Shown: positions 7,857 to 16,685 of the stretch, piece after piece | How the letters are laid out: each line of letters starts with the position of its first letter | Position numbering within the stretch: position 1 is the first letter of the stretch | Assembly (NCBI GenBank): GCA_945920185.1 | Contig: CAMEJP010000018.1 | Span: 1 to 40,040, forward strand | Origin: an uncultured Eubacterium sp. | GTDB taxonomy: Bacteria; Bacillota; Clostridia; Lachnospirales; Lachnospiraceae | Length of the DNA: 40,040 nt | Direction: 5' to 3' | Position numbers and translations under genes: made by a program | The notes under the pieces: model-generated | Database searches by the model: none | What the model was told of the DNA's origin: nothing | Seen by the model: the letters and a program-made list of their open reading frames with translations, nothing else

Positions 7857-9639
7857 TTTCCTTTACAATAGCTATACTCAGTTCGCGAAGCTGCTTATCA
7901 TCAACTGTATTTGGTGCTTCCGTCATAAGACATGAAGCATCCTTAACCTTAGGAAATGCTATAACGTCTCTTATGCTGTCCATTTTAGCCATAAGCATAA
8001 CAAGTCTGTCAAGACCGTAAGCAAGTCCTGCATGTGGCGGAACACCATACTTGAATGCGTTCAAAAGGAAACCAAACTTTTCCTCTGCCTCCTCGACAGG
8101 CATTCCGATTGCCTTAAACATTCTCTCCTGAACGTCATCCTGGAATATTCTGACGCTTCCGCCGCCTATTTCCGTACCGTTAAGTACTATATCATATGCC
8201 TTTGCCCTGACTGAACCCGGATCGCTTTCAAGCCTGTCCAAATCTTCCTCCATAGGCATGGTAAACGGATGGTGCATAGCCACGAAACGTTCCTCCTCGT
8301 CAGACCATTCAAGCAGAGGGAACTCTGTAATCCATACAAATCTGTACTCATTCTTATCGAGAAGATTAAGCTCGTTTGCCATTTCAAGTCGCAGTGCTCC
8401 AAGCACGTTGTATACTATCTTTGGCTTATCGGCTGCAAAGAAAAGCAAATCTCCCGGCTTTCCTTCAAGTCTTTCGACAATTGCCGAAAGCTCCTTGTCT
8501 GTCATAAATTTTGCAAAGGATGACTTATATGTGCCGTCCTCATTTATGGCAAGGTAAGCAAGACCCTTTGCGCCGTATCCCTTTGCAAACTCAACAAGGG
8601 CATCTATCTTCTTTCTTGGCATAAGTGCCTGTCCAGGCACGCATATTCCCCTTACCATTCCCTTGTTTTCAAGTGCGCCCGTAAATACGCCAAAGCCACA
8701 ATCAGCAACAAGGTCCGATATATCCTTAAGTTCCATGCCGAATCTCAAATCCGGCTTATCAGAACCGAATCTGTCCATAGCCTCTGCATATGTCATTCTC
8801 TGAATCGGGAGTTTTACTTCAACGCCTATTGTCTCCTTAAACAAATACGCAAGCAGTCTTTCATTTACATCGATAACGTCGTCCACATCGACAAATGAAA
8901 GTTCCATATCCATCTGAGTAAATTCAGGCTGTCTGTCGGCTCTTAGGTCTTCATCCCTGAAGCACCTTGCTATCTGAAAATATCTGTCATAGCCTGAACA
9001 CATAAGAAGCTGCTTAAATATCTGCGGTGACTGTGGCAGAGCATAGAAACTGCCCGGATGAATACGGCTTGGGACAAGATAATCCCTTGCTCCCTCCGGC
9101 GTACTCTTACAAAGTATAGGCGTTTCTATTTCAAGGAATCCTTCATTTGCCATAAAACTTCTTGCAAGTGTGGCAACACGGCTCTTTAATATAAGATTTC
9201 TCTGGATATCAGGTCTTCTAAGATCAAGGTAACGGTACTTCAGTCTGAGTTCCTCCTTAGTCTGGCTGTTCTCCTCAATAGGAAACGGCGGTGTAAGTGC
9301 CTCGGAAAGAACACGAAGACTTGTCGCAATAATCTCTATATCTCCTGTTTTAAGTGCTTCATTGACGGCACCGCTTCTCTTTGCGACCTGACCTACAACG
9401 GCAATAACAAACTCACTTCTTAAATTGTATGCCTTGTCAAAATCCTCTTTGCCTACATTTGCCTCGTCAAACACTAACTGAAGAATACCTGAACGATCTC
9501 TCAAATCAACAAATATAAGGCTTCCGAGATTTCTTCTCTTCTGCACCCAGCCCATAACCGTGACCGTTTCGCCTACATTTGACGCGCTAACCTCCGTACA
9601 TCTGTGGGTCCTTTTCAAACCCTTCATTGACTCTGCCAT
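7843..9639 (-). CDS. aspS: Aspartyl-tRNA synthetase
   Basis: Charges tRNA-Asp, a class II synthetase of the bacterial type. An N-terminal OB anticodon-binding fold (about 1-110), class II motif 2 with FRDEDLRADRQPEFTQMDME, the bacterial GAD insertion, and motif 3 GLAYGLDRLVML near the C-terminus are present; 598 aa is standard. The start ATG follows AGAAGGA. It lies 23 nt downstream of hisS, the usual pairing in Bacillota. No T-box leader is seen before hisS or aspS, so amino-acid-specific control would have to come from elsewhere. Whether it also charges tRNA-Asn cannot be decided here. Confidence 0.97.
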   Translation of the reverse strand: MAESMKGLKRTHRCTEVSASNVGETVTVMGWVQKRRNLGSLIFVDLRDRSGILQLVFDEANVGKEDFDKAYNLRSEFVIAVVGQVAKRSGAVNEALKTGDIEIIATSLRVLSEALTPPFPIEENSQTKEELRLKYRYLDLRRPDIQRNLILKSRVATLARSFMANEGFLEIETPILCKSTPEGARDYLVPSRIHPGSFYALPQSPQIFKQLLMCSGYDRYFQIARCFRDEDLRADRQPEFTQMDMELSFVDVDDVIDVNERLLAYLFKETIGVEVKLPIQRMTYAEAMDRFGSDKPDLRFGMELKDISDLVADCGFGVFTGALENKGMVRGICVPGQALMPRKKIDALVEFAKGYGAKGLAYLAINEDGTYKSSFAKFMTDKELSAIVERLEGKPGDLLFFAADKPKIVYNVLGALRLEMANELNLLDKNEYRFVWITEFPLLEWSDEEERFVAMHHPFTMPMEEDLDRLESDPGSVRAKAYDIVLNGTEIGGGSVRIFQDDVQERMFKAIGMPVEEAEEKFGFLLNAFKYGVPPHAGLAYGLDRLVMLMAKMDSIRDVIAFPKVKDASCLMTEAPNTVDDKQLRELSIAIVKENEND

Positions 9640-9662
9640 TTTATTATCCTTCTTTCTTTATA

Positions 9663-10919
9663 TTACTTGAGTGGGTTTTTATAAAACTCTTCAAATTCCT
9701 CATAGCCCTGCGCCAGAAGCTGTTCTTTCTGGAACTTCTTGTTCTTGTTCATTCGTACTACAAGTATATTATTTCCTTTGGCACGTTCCTCCTGCGCCCT
9801 TGCTATTATATCACAAAGCATATCTCCGCCGACACCCTTTTCAATAAGGTAAGCAGTTTTCTTAGAGGAAGGCACCTTAAAGCCTTTTTCCATAAGAAGC
9901 AGCACAATTCTTTCAAAACCAATCGAAAATCCGCATGCAGGCACATCATTTCCCGTAAATTTGCCGACCATCTTATCATATCTTCCGCCGCCTCCGCAGC
10001 TTCCTCCAAATTCAGGCATGGCTATCTCAAAGATGGTACCTGTATAGTATGACATTCCTCTTACCAAAGTCGGGTCAAATACCAGTTCAAAATCCGATGA
10101 TTTTGTTGCTCTTACGCTGTCTATAATCTCATTGAATGACTGACGCACATCATTTTCAAGAAATTCTCCCACAGTGTCGGCAAGATAACCGACTCCGTCT
10201 TCGGCATTTTCAACGCCTACAAACAGTTCAAGATAGCTGTCAACGCTATCTGCATTAAAGCCGCTTTCCAAAAGCTCTGCCTTCACTCCGTCTATGCCTA
10301 TTTTATCCATCTTGTCCAGAATTATAAAAACCGTATCAAAGCTGTTTTCGTCAAATCCACTGTACGCTGCCATAGCCTTTAATATTCTTCTGTCATTTAT
10401 TCTTATCTGAAAGTTCTTAAAACCCAGCTTTCCAAGAGTTGTAGTCGTTGCAAGAATCAGCTCTATCTCTGCGAGATTGCTTGGCTCTCCGAGAATATCT
10501 ATGTCGCACTGCATAAACTGACGGTATCTTCCTCTCTGTGGTCTGTCTGCCCTCCACACATTTCCCATCTGGAGTGCTTTAAACGGCACCGGCAGATTGT
10601 TGGCATTGTTTGAATAAAAACGAACCAACGGCACAGTCAAATCATACCTGAGTCCCGAATCTATCAAATCCTCCTTTGAAGCAGCATTTTCAATATCCAG
10701 CTTCTCTCCTCTCTTCAATATGTTAAATATAAGCTTCTCATTTTCTCCTCCCTGCTTGCTGTTAAGATTTGAAATATTCTCAACACAAGGTGTTTCGATT
10801 GAAGTAAATCCAAAGCTCTTATAAGTCTCCTTGATTACACCGATAACGTAATCTCTTATCTCCATCTCTTCCGGCATAATATCCTTCATACCGGTAACCG
10901 GCTTCTTGCTGAGTGCCAT
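9663..10919 (-). CDS. hisS: Histidyl-tRNA synthetase with a divergent C-terminal domain
   Basis: Class II synthetase charging tRNA-His, 418 aa. Motif 2 region GRYRQFMQCDIDILGE, histidine-A motif RGMSYYTGTIFEI and GGGGRYD, and motif 3 ACGFSIGFERI are intact. The C-terminal 80 residues (AYLIEKGVGG through NKNKKFQKEQLLAQGYEEF) do not show the usual anticodon-binding pattern ending in a conserved glycine-valine core; they match, from memory, a variant seen in some Clostridia. I chose the ATG at 10917-10919 because GGAGG lies eight bases upstream; the frame stays open for 27 codons further into a palindromic leader (10920-11000), but that stretch looks non-coding. Confidence 0.93.
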   Translation of the reverse strand: MALSKKPVTGMKDIMPEEMEIRDYVIGVIKETYKSFGFTSIETPCVENISNLNSKQGGENEKLIFNILKRGEKLDIENAASKEDLIDSGLRYDLTVPLVRFYSNNANNLPVPFKALQMGNVWRADRPQRGRYRQFMQCDIDILGEPSNLAEIELILATTTTLGKLGFKNFQIRINDRRILKAMAAYSGFDENSFDTVFIILDKMDKIGIDGVKAELLESGFNADSVDSYLELFVGVENAEDGVGYLADTVGEFLENDVRQSFNEIIDSVRATKSSDFELVFDPTLVRGMSYYTGTIFEIAMPEFGGSCGGGGRYDKMVGKFTGNDVPACGFSIGFERIVLLLMEKGFKVPSSKKTAYLIEKGVGGDMLCDIIARAQEERAKGNNILVVRMNKNKKFQKEQLLAQGYEEFEEFYKNPLK

Positions 10920-11002
10920 ACTTTTCCTCCATTCCGCAGCATCAGTAGTCCCATCGCAAATTTGGGGGTTTGCGGATGCGCTATCCGATGCCTTATTCAT
11001 TT
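10920..11002 (-). repeat. Palindrome-rich leader between the HD-GYP gene and hisS
   Basis: 83 bases with local inverted repeats on the minus strand: CGGAT-agcgc-ATCCG, GCAAA-cccccaaa-TTTGC, and GCATCCGC related to GATGCTGCGGA. It ends with GGAATGGAGG, which supplies the hisS Shine-Dalgarno. The element before copA likewise ends in GGAATGGAG. It lacks T-box signatures and any terminator T-run. It may be a short dispersed palindromic element that became the translation leader. Confidence 0.4.
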
Positions 11003-11608
11003 TTACTCAAATATTTCAAGCATATTTTCATCAAATTCTATCTCACTGTCAGATACTATTTTTCCTATATCGCAGGTATTTACCACACGCTGAAAAGCTA
11101 TAAATACCTCCATATCATAATTCTTCACTTCATCTATCATAATTTCCATGGCGGTATCCGCATCAAATGCTGCCCTGTAAGGTCTGTCGGATATCAGTGC
11201 TATAAATGTGTCCGCCGCATGCAGCACCCTTGCTCCGATAGGAATGTCCTCACCCTTAAGGTTTTCCGGATATCCTGAACCGTCATAATTTTCATGATGA
11301 TAAAGCACCGTTTCCAAAGTAAGATATGAAAAGTCATAATGCTGTATTATATCATAACTTAACTTAGAATGAGTACGCATATATTTCATTTCCTCAACCG
11401 TAAGACCTTCTTTATTACGGCCATACAGATACTTTGAAAGTTTCAGTTTGCCTACATCATGCAAAAGTCCTGCCATAGCTATATCATAGCATATATCGTC
11501 ATCAAGTTTCATTTCTTTTGCTATTATGAATGCCAGATTGCTTACTTTAATTCCGTGGGAAAGTCCGTCTTTAAAGTCTTCTAAAATGTAACTGCTTTCA
11601 TCCTGCAT
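11003..11608 (-). CDS. HD-GYP-type HD domain phosphohydrolase
   Basis: 201 aa, a stand-alone metal-dependent phosphohydrolase domain. HD-GYP signatures: His18 (SHGIKVS), HDVGKL with HD at 50-51, then HHENYDGSGYP at 104-114. HD-GYP domains with this pattern usually cleave cyclic di-GMP, but no output or sensor domain is attached, and the substrate is inferred. I start it at the ATG at 11606-11608, which overlaps the hemZ stop by 11 bases and has AAAGGGG eight bases upstream; the frame could extend 13 codons into hemZ. Placement between hemZ and hisS is an insertion relative to the usual clostridial gene order. Confidence 0.85.
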   Translation of the reverse strand: MQDESSYILEDFKDGLSHGIKVSNLAFIIAKEMKLDDDICYDIAMAGLLHDVGKLKLSKYLYGRNKEGLTVEEMKYMRTHSKLSYDIIQHYDFSYLTLETVLYHHENYDGSGYPENLKGEDIPIGARVLHAADTFIALISDRPYRAAFDADTAMEIMIDEVKNYDMEVFIAFQRVVNTCDIGKIVSDSEIEFDENMLEIFE

Positions 11609-13073
11609 CAAAATTTCCCCTTTCAAAAAGCATATCAAATCCGACACGCTTTCTCTCTATCATATCATCAATTCGTTCCATATATGTATTAACATCCTTC
11701 ACATTTTCCACACGCTCTATTCGTCCGTTGTAAGGGAATACCAGCTTTGTGGAAGCACCTGCACCTACAGCAGTTATAGTCTGCTTTTCCTCCATTATGA
11801 GTATGTTGTATATTCCCTCTTTTCCTTCCTTTGAATATCCGACATTTTCAAAATTGCCTGCCATATTTTTCTGCCTGTACATATAGTACGGAAAAAGTCC
11901 CATATCTTTAGCGTAATCCATAGTCATAGAAATTATTTCATCGGTATTTTCAATGGCATATCCGCTGTAATCATCTTTCTTTATATTGAGCTTTGCTGCC
12001 CGTTTTAACGCCAGTGAATGAACCGTCAGACTGTCAGGCTTCATTTCTTTTATTCTTTCAAGAGTATAGCATACATCTTCCTTAGTTTCACCCGGAAGTC
12101 CTACTATGATATCCATATTTATATTTCCAAAGCCTGCACTGCGAGCCAGTGAAAATGCCCTGCAGACATCATCCACCGTATGCTTTCTTCCTATAAGGTC
12201 AAGCGTTTTTTGATTCATGGTCTGCGGATTTATTGATATGCGGTCAATTCCATGCTTTCTCAGAACTTCAAATTTTTCTGCGTCAACGCTGTCGGGGCGT
12301 CCCGCCTCAACGGTAAATTCCAAAACTTCTGAAACGTCAAAGTTATTTTCTATTTCCGTAAGAAGCCTGTCAAGCTGATTGGCTTCAAGAGTCGTTGGTG
12401 TTCCTCCGCCGATATACACTGTATCAGGATGCTTTCCGTTAAAGCGTTTTGATACATATTGAAGTTCCTTTATGAGACAGTCAAGATACATATCCGTTTT
12501 CTTTTTAAACAATGCTATGGGATACGAAGTAAACGAACAATAAAGGCAGGTTGTAGGGCAGAACGGTATTCCTATATAAAGGCTGTAACCGTCCTTATAA
12601 TCTATCTTATCAAGAATCATTTTTTCTTTATTGGCTATGGAAACCGCCAGCAAAGCCTTCCGGCGACTCACCTTATAATGCTCCGTAAGGTACGCTGCCG
12701 ACTGTTCATCGCTCATTCCCTTTTCTATAAGGGAATATACGATTTTTGTAGGACGTATGCCTGTAAGCATTCCCCACGGAAGTTCTCTGCCACAAAGCCC
12801 TGACAATGCCTCATAAAGCATATTGTCGAACTTATCCTTTAAGTCGTCTGACACGCAAAACTGCCTGCTTATAAGTGTTTTCTCCTGTGATTTCAGGCTA
12901 AAATAGACTGTCAAGTCATCACACACAAGCTCTGCATTCATAAAAGCTGTCTGCTGAGGTTTGTTTATTATCTCCTCTGACGGATAAAATGCTTTAAGCA
13001 AAGCTCTTAAATCATATTCAAGATTGTTACATACCGTATTGTCACATTTGTTTAAAACATTTATATATATCAT
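11598..13073 (-). CDS. hemZ: HemZ-type radical SAM protein (coproporphyrinogen dehydrogenase family)
   Basis: 491 aa radical SAM enzyme of the HemN/HemZ group. The cluster motif CPTTCLYC gives Cys172, Cys176 and Cys179; YIGGGTPTTL, VEAGRPDS and MNMDIIVGLPGE-like loops follow. The N-terminal WGMLTGIRPTK at about 100-110 separates HemZ from HemN and HemW. HemZ is annotated as an oxygen-independent coproporphyrinogen III dehydrogenase, but many heme-lacking Clostridia carry it, and no other heme gene is in this window, so the true substrate is uncertain. It follows the MBL gene by 51 nt; the Shine-Dalgarno (GTGAG) is weak. Confidence 0.88.
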   Translation of the reverse strand: MIYINVLNKCDNTVCNNLEYDLRALLKAFYPSEEIINKPQQTAFMNAELVCDDLTVYFSLKSQEKTLISRQFCVSDDLKDKFDNMLYEALSGLCGRELPWGMLTGIRPTKIVYSLIEKGMSDEQSAAYLTEHYKVSRRKALLAVSIANKEKMILDKIDYKDGYSLYIGIPFCPTTCLYCSFTSYPIALFKKKTDMYLDCLIKELQYVSKRFNGKHPDTVYIGGGTPTTLEANQLDRLLTEIENNFDVSEVLEFTVEAGRPDSVDAEKFEVLRKHGIDRISINPQTMNQKTLDLIGRKHTVDDVCRAFSLARSAGFGNINMDIIVGLPGETKEDVCYTLERIKEMKPDSLTVHSLALKRAAKLNIKKDDYSGYAIENTDEIISMTMDYAKDMGLFPYYMYRQKNMAGNFENVGYSKEGKEGIYNILIMEEKQTITAVGAGASTKLVFPYNGRIERVENVKDVNTYMERIDDMIERKRVGFDMLFERGNFDAG

Positions 13074-13124
13074 AGCATCTCACATTTCAAAACATTTTAT
13101 ATCTGAGCTTACATATATTTTCTG

Positions 13125-13745
13125 CTAAAAGCAGGGATTATTGGCAAGTTCATATCCTATGGTTGTAGACATATCATGTCCCGGATATACAACCGTATTT
13201 TCCGGAAGCACCATGAGCTTTTCTCTTATAGAGCGTCCCAATGCATAGGTATTACCTGTAGGAAAATCTGTTCTGCCTACAGACATGTTAAAAAGCGTAT
13301 CACCGCTAAACAGTACATCACTTTCCGGCAAATAGTAGCACATACCGCCCTTTGTGTGTCCCGGGGTTGCTATGCAGAAAAACTCCATTCCCGCAAGTTT
13401 AATAGTGTCACCATTAGAAAGATAGACATCTGCATAAGTAGTATATGAAAATCCAAATGTTTCGGACAGATTAAGCTGTGTACTTTCCAGCACTTCCTTC
13501 TCATCAATATTTGCATATACCTTAATACCATACTTTTCTCTCAGCTTATCCGTTGCAAGAATGTGGTCAAAATGTCCATGTGTAAGAAGAATGGCAACCG
13601 GCTTCATATTTCCTGAAATCAGTCTTTCTTCTATTCTCCCTGCATCTGCTGCAGGATCTATTATCACGCATTCACCTGTATCTTCATTGCATACATAATA
13701 ACAGTTAGTGGATACGGAACCAAGCACATCACTGAATACCTTCAT
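13125..13745 (-). CDS. MBL-fold metallohydrolase, glyoxalase II-like
   Basis: 206 aa. Metal ligands of the metallo-beta-lactamase fold are all present: THGHFDH (His56, His58, Asp60, His61), TPGHTKGG (His130), SGDTLF (Asp149) and YPGHD (His190). This is the short class found in place of full-length hydroxyacylglutathione hydrolase, lacking the C-terminal glutathione-binding domain; a thioester or other substrate is possible. It starts with ATG after GGAGG and lies 19 nt downstream of relA, a conserved neighbour in Clostridia. No specific substrate can be assigned. Confidence 0.9.
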   Translation of the reverse strand: MKVFSDVLGSVSTNCYYVCNEDTGECVIIDPAADAGRIEERLISGNMKPVAILLTHGHFDHILATDKLREKYGIKVYANIDEKEVLESTQLNLSETFGFSYTTYADVYLSNGDTIKLAGMEFFCIATPGHTKGGMCYYLPESDVLFSGDTLFNMSVGRTDFPTGNTYALGRSIREKLMVLPENTVVYPGHDMSTTIGYELANNPCF

Positions 13746-13764
13746 ATTTTCCTCCGTTTTATCA

Positions 13765-16053
13765 TTATCCTATATTTCTCTTAACCTCTATAATGCCTTC
13801 CACATTGTTTATCTTGTCTATCAGCTTATTAAGTTCAGTTTTTCCGCCTATTTCAAAGGTCATAGTAAGAGTAGCCACACCCTGTTTGCTTGTCTTTGAG
13901 TTTATGGAGTTTATGCTTATGTTATTCTCGGTACATACCTTTGAAACATCCACAAGCAGTCCCTTTCTGTCGTTGGCAAATATGCTGATTTCTGCCATAT
14001 ATTTCTCATCCGGAGCACTTTCATCTCCCTGCCATTCAGCCTCAATCAGCCTTGGACGTTCGCTAAGCGGAAGGTTGACTATGTTTACACAGTCGGTTCT
14101 GTGAATAGACACACCTCTTCCTCTTGTGATAAAGCCTATAATCTCATCACCAGGAACAGGATTACAGCATCTTGAACATTTTGCCGCAACATCATCAAGT
14201 CCCTTTACGGTAACACCGCTTCTGTTCTTTTTCTTAATCTGCGACTTGTCCTTTGCCTCACCGATACTTTCGGCAATCTGCTGGTCGGTAATTTCCTTTC
14301 TGTGCTTCTTTTCGTACTCCTCCTGAAGGCGGTTAATAACCTGACCTTCCTTGAGAGCACCGTGACCTACTGCCGCAACTATTGAATCCCAATCCCTGAA
14401 GCCATACTTTATCTGCACTCTTTCAATATACTCAGGCTTTAAAAGGTCGCTAAGCACTATTCCTTTTGCCTTGCAGTACTTATCTATAAGATCCTTTCCT
14501 TTAAGGATATTATCCTCTTTAAGTTCTGCCTTAAACCAGTTATTTATCTTATTCTTAGCCTGTGTACTCTTTACAATTTTAAGCCAGTCACGGCTTGGTC
14601 CTTTTGAGTTCTGAGATGTAATAATCTCAATACGGTCACCGTTTTTTATCTGGTAATCAATGGTAACCATCTTGCCGTTGACTCTTGCGCCAACCATCTT
14701 GTTTCCTACCGCTGAATGTATGCTGTAAGCAAAATCAATAGGTGTAGAACCTATCGGAAGGTTCTTGACATCTCCTGTAGGAGTGAAGCAGTATACACTG
14801 TCCGAGAAAAGGTCAAGGTCACTCTTTAACAGGCTCAAAAATTCCTTGTTATCAGACATATCCGTCTGCCATTCAAGAATCTGTCTAAGCCATGTAAGCT
14901 TCTCTTCCTCGTTGTCCTTTGTATTGCCGTCCTTACCTTCCTTATACTTCCAGTGGGCAGCAATACCATACTCAGATATTCTGTGCATTTCGTACGTCCT
15001 TATCTGTATTTCAAAAGGCTGTCCAGTTGAGGAAATAAGCGTGGTGTGAAGTGACTGATACATATTCTGCTTAGGCATGGCAATATAATCCTTAAATCTG
15101 CCCGGAATAGGCTTATACATTTCATGTATTACGCCAAGTGCCGCATAGCAGTCCTTTACGGAATCCACAATAATTCTTACCGCAAACAAATCATATATCT
15201 GGTCTATGGTTTTATCCTGATTTACCATCTTTCTGTATATGCTGAAGAAATGCTTTACACGTCCGTTAATCTCTGCCTTTATTCCTGCATTTTCAATATG
15301 TTTTGATACCTCTTCAACAATATTCTTGATAAACTCGTCACGCTCTGCCTTCGTGCTTTGCAGCTTTTCCTCCAAATCCTTATATACCTCGGGCTGAAGA
15401 TATTTAAGTGACAGATCATCAAGTTCTACCTTTATTTTCGATATACCAAGTCGCTGGGCAATAGGAGCATATATATCCATGGTCTCCCTTGCCTTTTCCT
15501 TCTGCTTTTCAGGCTTCATAAACTCCAGTGTACGCATATTGTGGAGTCTGTCGGCAAGTTTTATAAGGATAACTCTTATATCCTTTGCCATAGCAAGAAA
15601 CATTTTTCTGAGATTTTCCGCCTGAACCTCTACCTTGTCAAGGTCATAATTGAGCTGGGTAAGCTTTGTAACACCATCCACCAGAAGTGCTATCTCAGCG
15701 CTGAACTCCCTTGTCACATCCTCTGAGGTCATATCCGTATCCTCAACAACATCATGAAGCAGTCCCGCTATGATAGTTTCTTTGTCAAGTTCCAGCTCGG
15801 CGAGAATAATCGCAACGCAAATAGGATGAATTATATATGGTTCACCCGATTTTCTGAATTGATTCTTATGAGCCTCGTACGCCACATGATATGCCTTTTC
15901 AATCTGGCTAAGGTCCGTATTTGGTCTGTACTTTTTTATGGTATCGATAAGCTGCTGGTGAAGTACCTCCGGACTTGTAAAGTTTGCCGGTATGTTCATA
16001 TCACCTTTTTTGGGCGGAACCTTATCCTTTATCGTTTCTAAAAATGTATCCAT
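13765..16053 (-). CDS. relA: Bifunctional (p)ppGpp synthetase/hydrolase (RelA/SpoT, Rsh)
   Basis: Makes and degrades the alarmone (p)ppGpp during the stringent response. 762 aa with the hydrolase HD domain (HDVVEDT, HD at 100-101), the synthetase domain (GRFKDYIAMPKQNMYQSLHTTL, about 318-339), a TGS domain (about 395-465, CFTPTGDVKNLPIGSTPIDFAY region), a zinc-finger region with KCSRCCNPVPGDEI, and a C-terminal ACT domain (about 690-762). Both catalytic halves look intact, so it should be bifunctional. Start ATG has AGGTGAC upstream. It lies between apt and the MBL gene, the standard order in Bacillota. Confidence 0.96.
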   Translation of the reverse strand: MDTFLETIKDKVPPKKGDMNIPANFTSPEVLHQQLIDTIKKYRPNTDLSQIEKAYHVAYEAHKNQFRKSGEPYIIHPICVAIILAELELDKETIIAGLLHDVVEDTDMTSEDVTREFSAEIALLVDGVTKLTQLNYDLDKVEVQAENLRKMFLAMAKDIRVILIKLADRLHNMRTLEFMKPEKQKEKARETMDIYAPIAQRLGISKIKVELDDLSLKYLQPEVYKDLEEKLQSTKAERDEFIKNIVEEVSKHIENAGIKAEINGRVKHFFSIYRKMVNQDKTIDQIYDLFAVRIIVDSVKDCYAALGVIHEMYKPIPGRFKDYIAMPKQNMYQSLHTTLISSTGQPFEIQIRTYEMHRISEYGIAAHWKYKEGKDGNTKDNEEEKLTWLRQILEWQTDMSDNKEFLSLLKSDLDLFSDSVYCFTPTGDVKNLPIGSTPIDFAYSIHSAVGNKMVGARVNGKMVTIDYQIKNGDRIEIITSQNSKGPSRDWLKIVKSTQAKNKINNWFKAELKEDNILKGKDLIDKYCKAKGIVLSDLLKPEYIERVQIKYGFRDWDSIVAAVGHGALKEGQVINRLQEEYEKKHRKEITDQQIAESIGEAKDKSQIKKKNRSGVTVKGLDDVAAKCSRCCNPVPGDEIIGFITRGRGVSIHRTDCVNIVNLPLSERPRLIEAEWQGDESAPDEKYMAEISIFANDRKGLLVDVSKVCTENNISINSINSKTSKQGVATLTMTFEIGGKTELNKLIDKINNVEGIIEVKRNIG

Positions 16054-16125
16054 GCTGTCACCTGTCTTTCCGTTTAAAGAATGTGAAACATCCTTTGTAT
16101 ATCTTAAGCAGAAAATAAATACGTG

Positions 16126-16650
16126 TTATTTTCCTTCATAGGTAATGGCTGCAGCCACATCATAGCCTTTCAGCTTTTCCCGGCCGTTAAGTCCTGCCAG
16201 TTCTACCAAAAATGCTGCTTTTACGACTACGCCGCCAAGACTTTCTACAAGCTTAATAATAGCCTCTATGGTTCCTCCTGTTGCAATGAGGTCATCGATT
16301 ATGACAACTCTCTGTCCCGGCTTTATGGCATCTTTGTGTATCTCTATTGTAGCGGTGCCATACTCAAGCTCGTATTCCATCGAAACAGTTTCACACGGAA
16401 GTTTTCCTTTTTTTCTGACAGGAACAAATGCTTTGTGAAGATTGTATGCTATCGGCATTCCGAATATAAATCCTCTTGATTCGGGAGCTACTATAACATC
16501 AAATTCATCATCCTTAACAAGTGCCTCTATACTGTCTATGCCAAGCTTAAGCCCGTCGGCATCACTTAAAACCGTAGTTATATCCCTGAATATTATACCC
16601 TCTTCAGGGAAATCCGGTATACTTCTTATATAGTCCTGTAATTCTTTCAT
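16126..16650 (-). CDS. apt: Adenine phosphoribosyltransferase
   Basis: Salvages adenine to AMP with PRPP. 174 aa. The PRPP-binding motif VVIIDDLIATGGT is at about residues 115-127, and the N-terminal RSIPDFPEEGIIFRDIT is the family signature. I start at the ATG at 16648-16650 because GGAGG lies five bases before it; an ATG four codons upstream overlaps that Shine-Dalgarno. The apt-relA pair is conserved in Bacillota. Its transcription probably comes from the promoter at 17609-17637 via the upstream isomerase-like gene. Confidence 0.96.
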   Translation of the reverse strand: MKELQDYIRSIPDFPEEGIIFRDITTVLSDADGLKLGIDSIEALVKDDEFDVIVAPESRGFIFGMPIAYNLHKAFVPVRKKGKLPCETVSMEYELEYGTATIEIHKDAIKPGQRVVIIDDLIATGGTIEAIIKLVESLGGVVVKAAFLVELAGLNGREKLKGYDVAAAITYEGK

Positions 16651-16685
16651 AAGTTCCTCCATTTCAAAGCATCAGTTATCATCTT

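Noticed and set aside
10920..11002. T-box leader for hisS
   Set aside because: The T-box sequence, specifier loop and terminator are not present; only short palindromes are seen.
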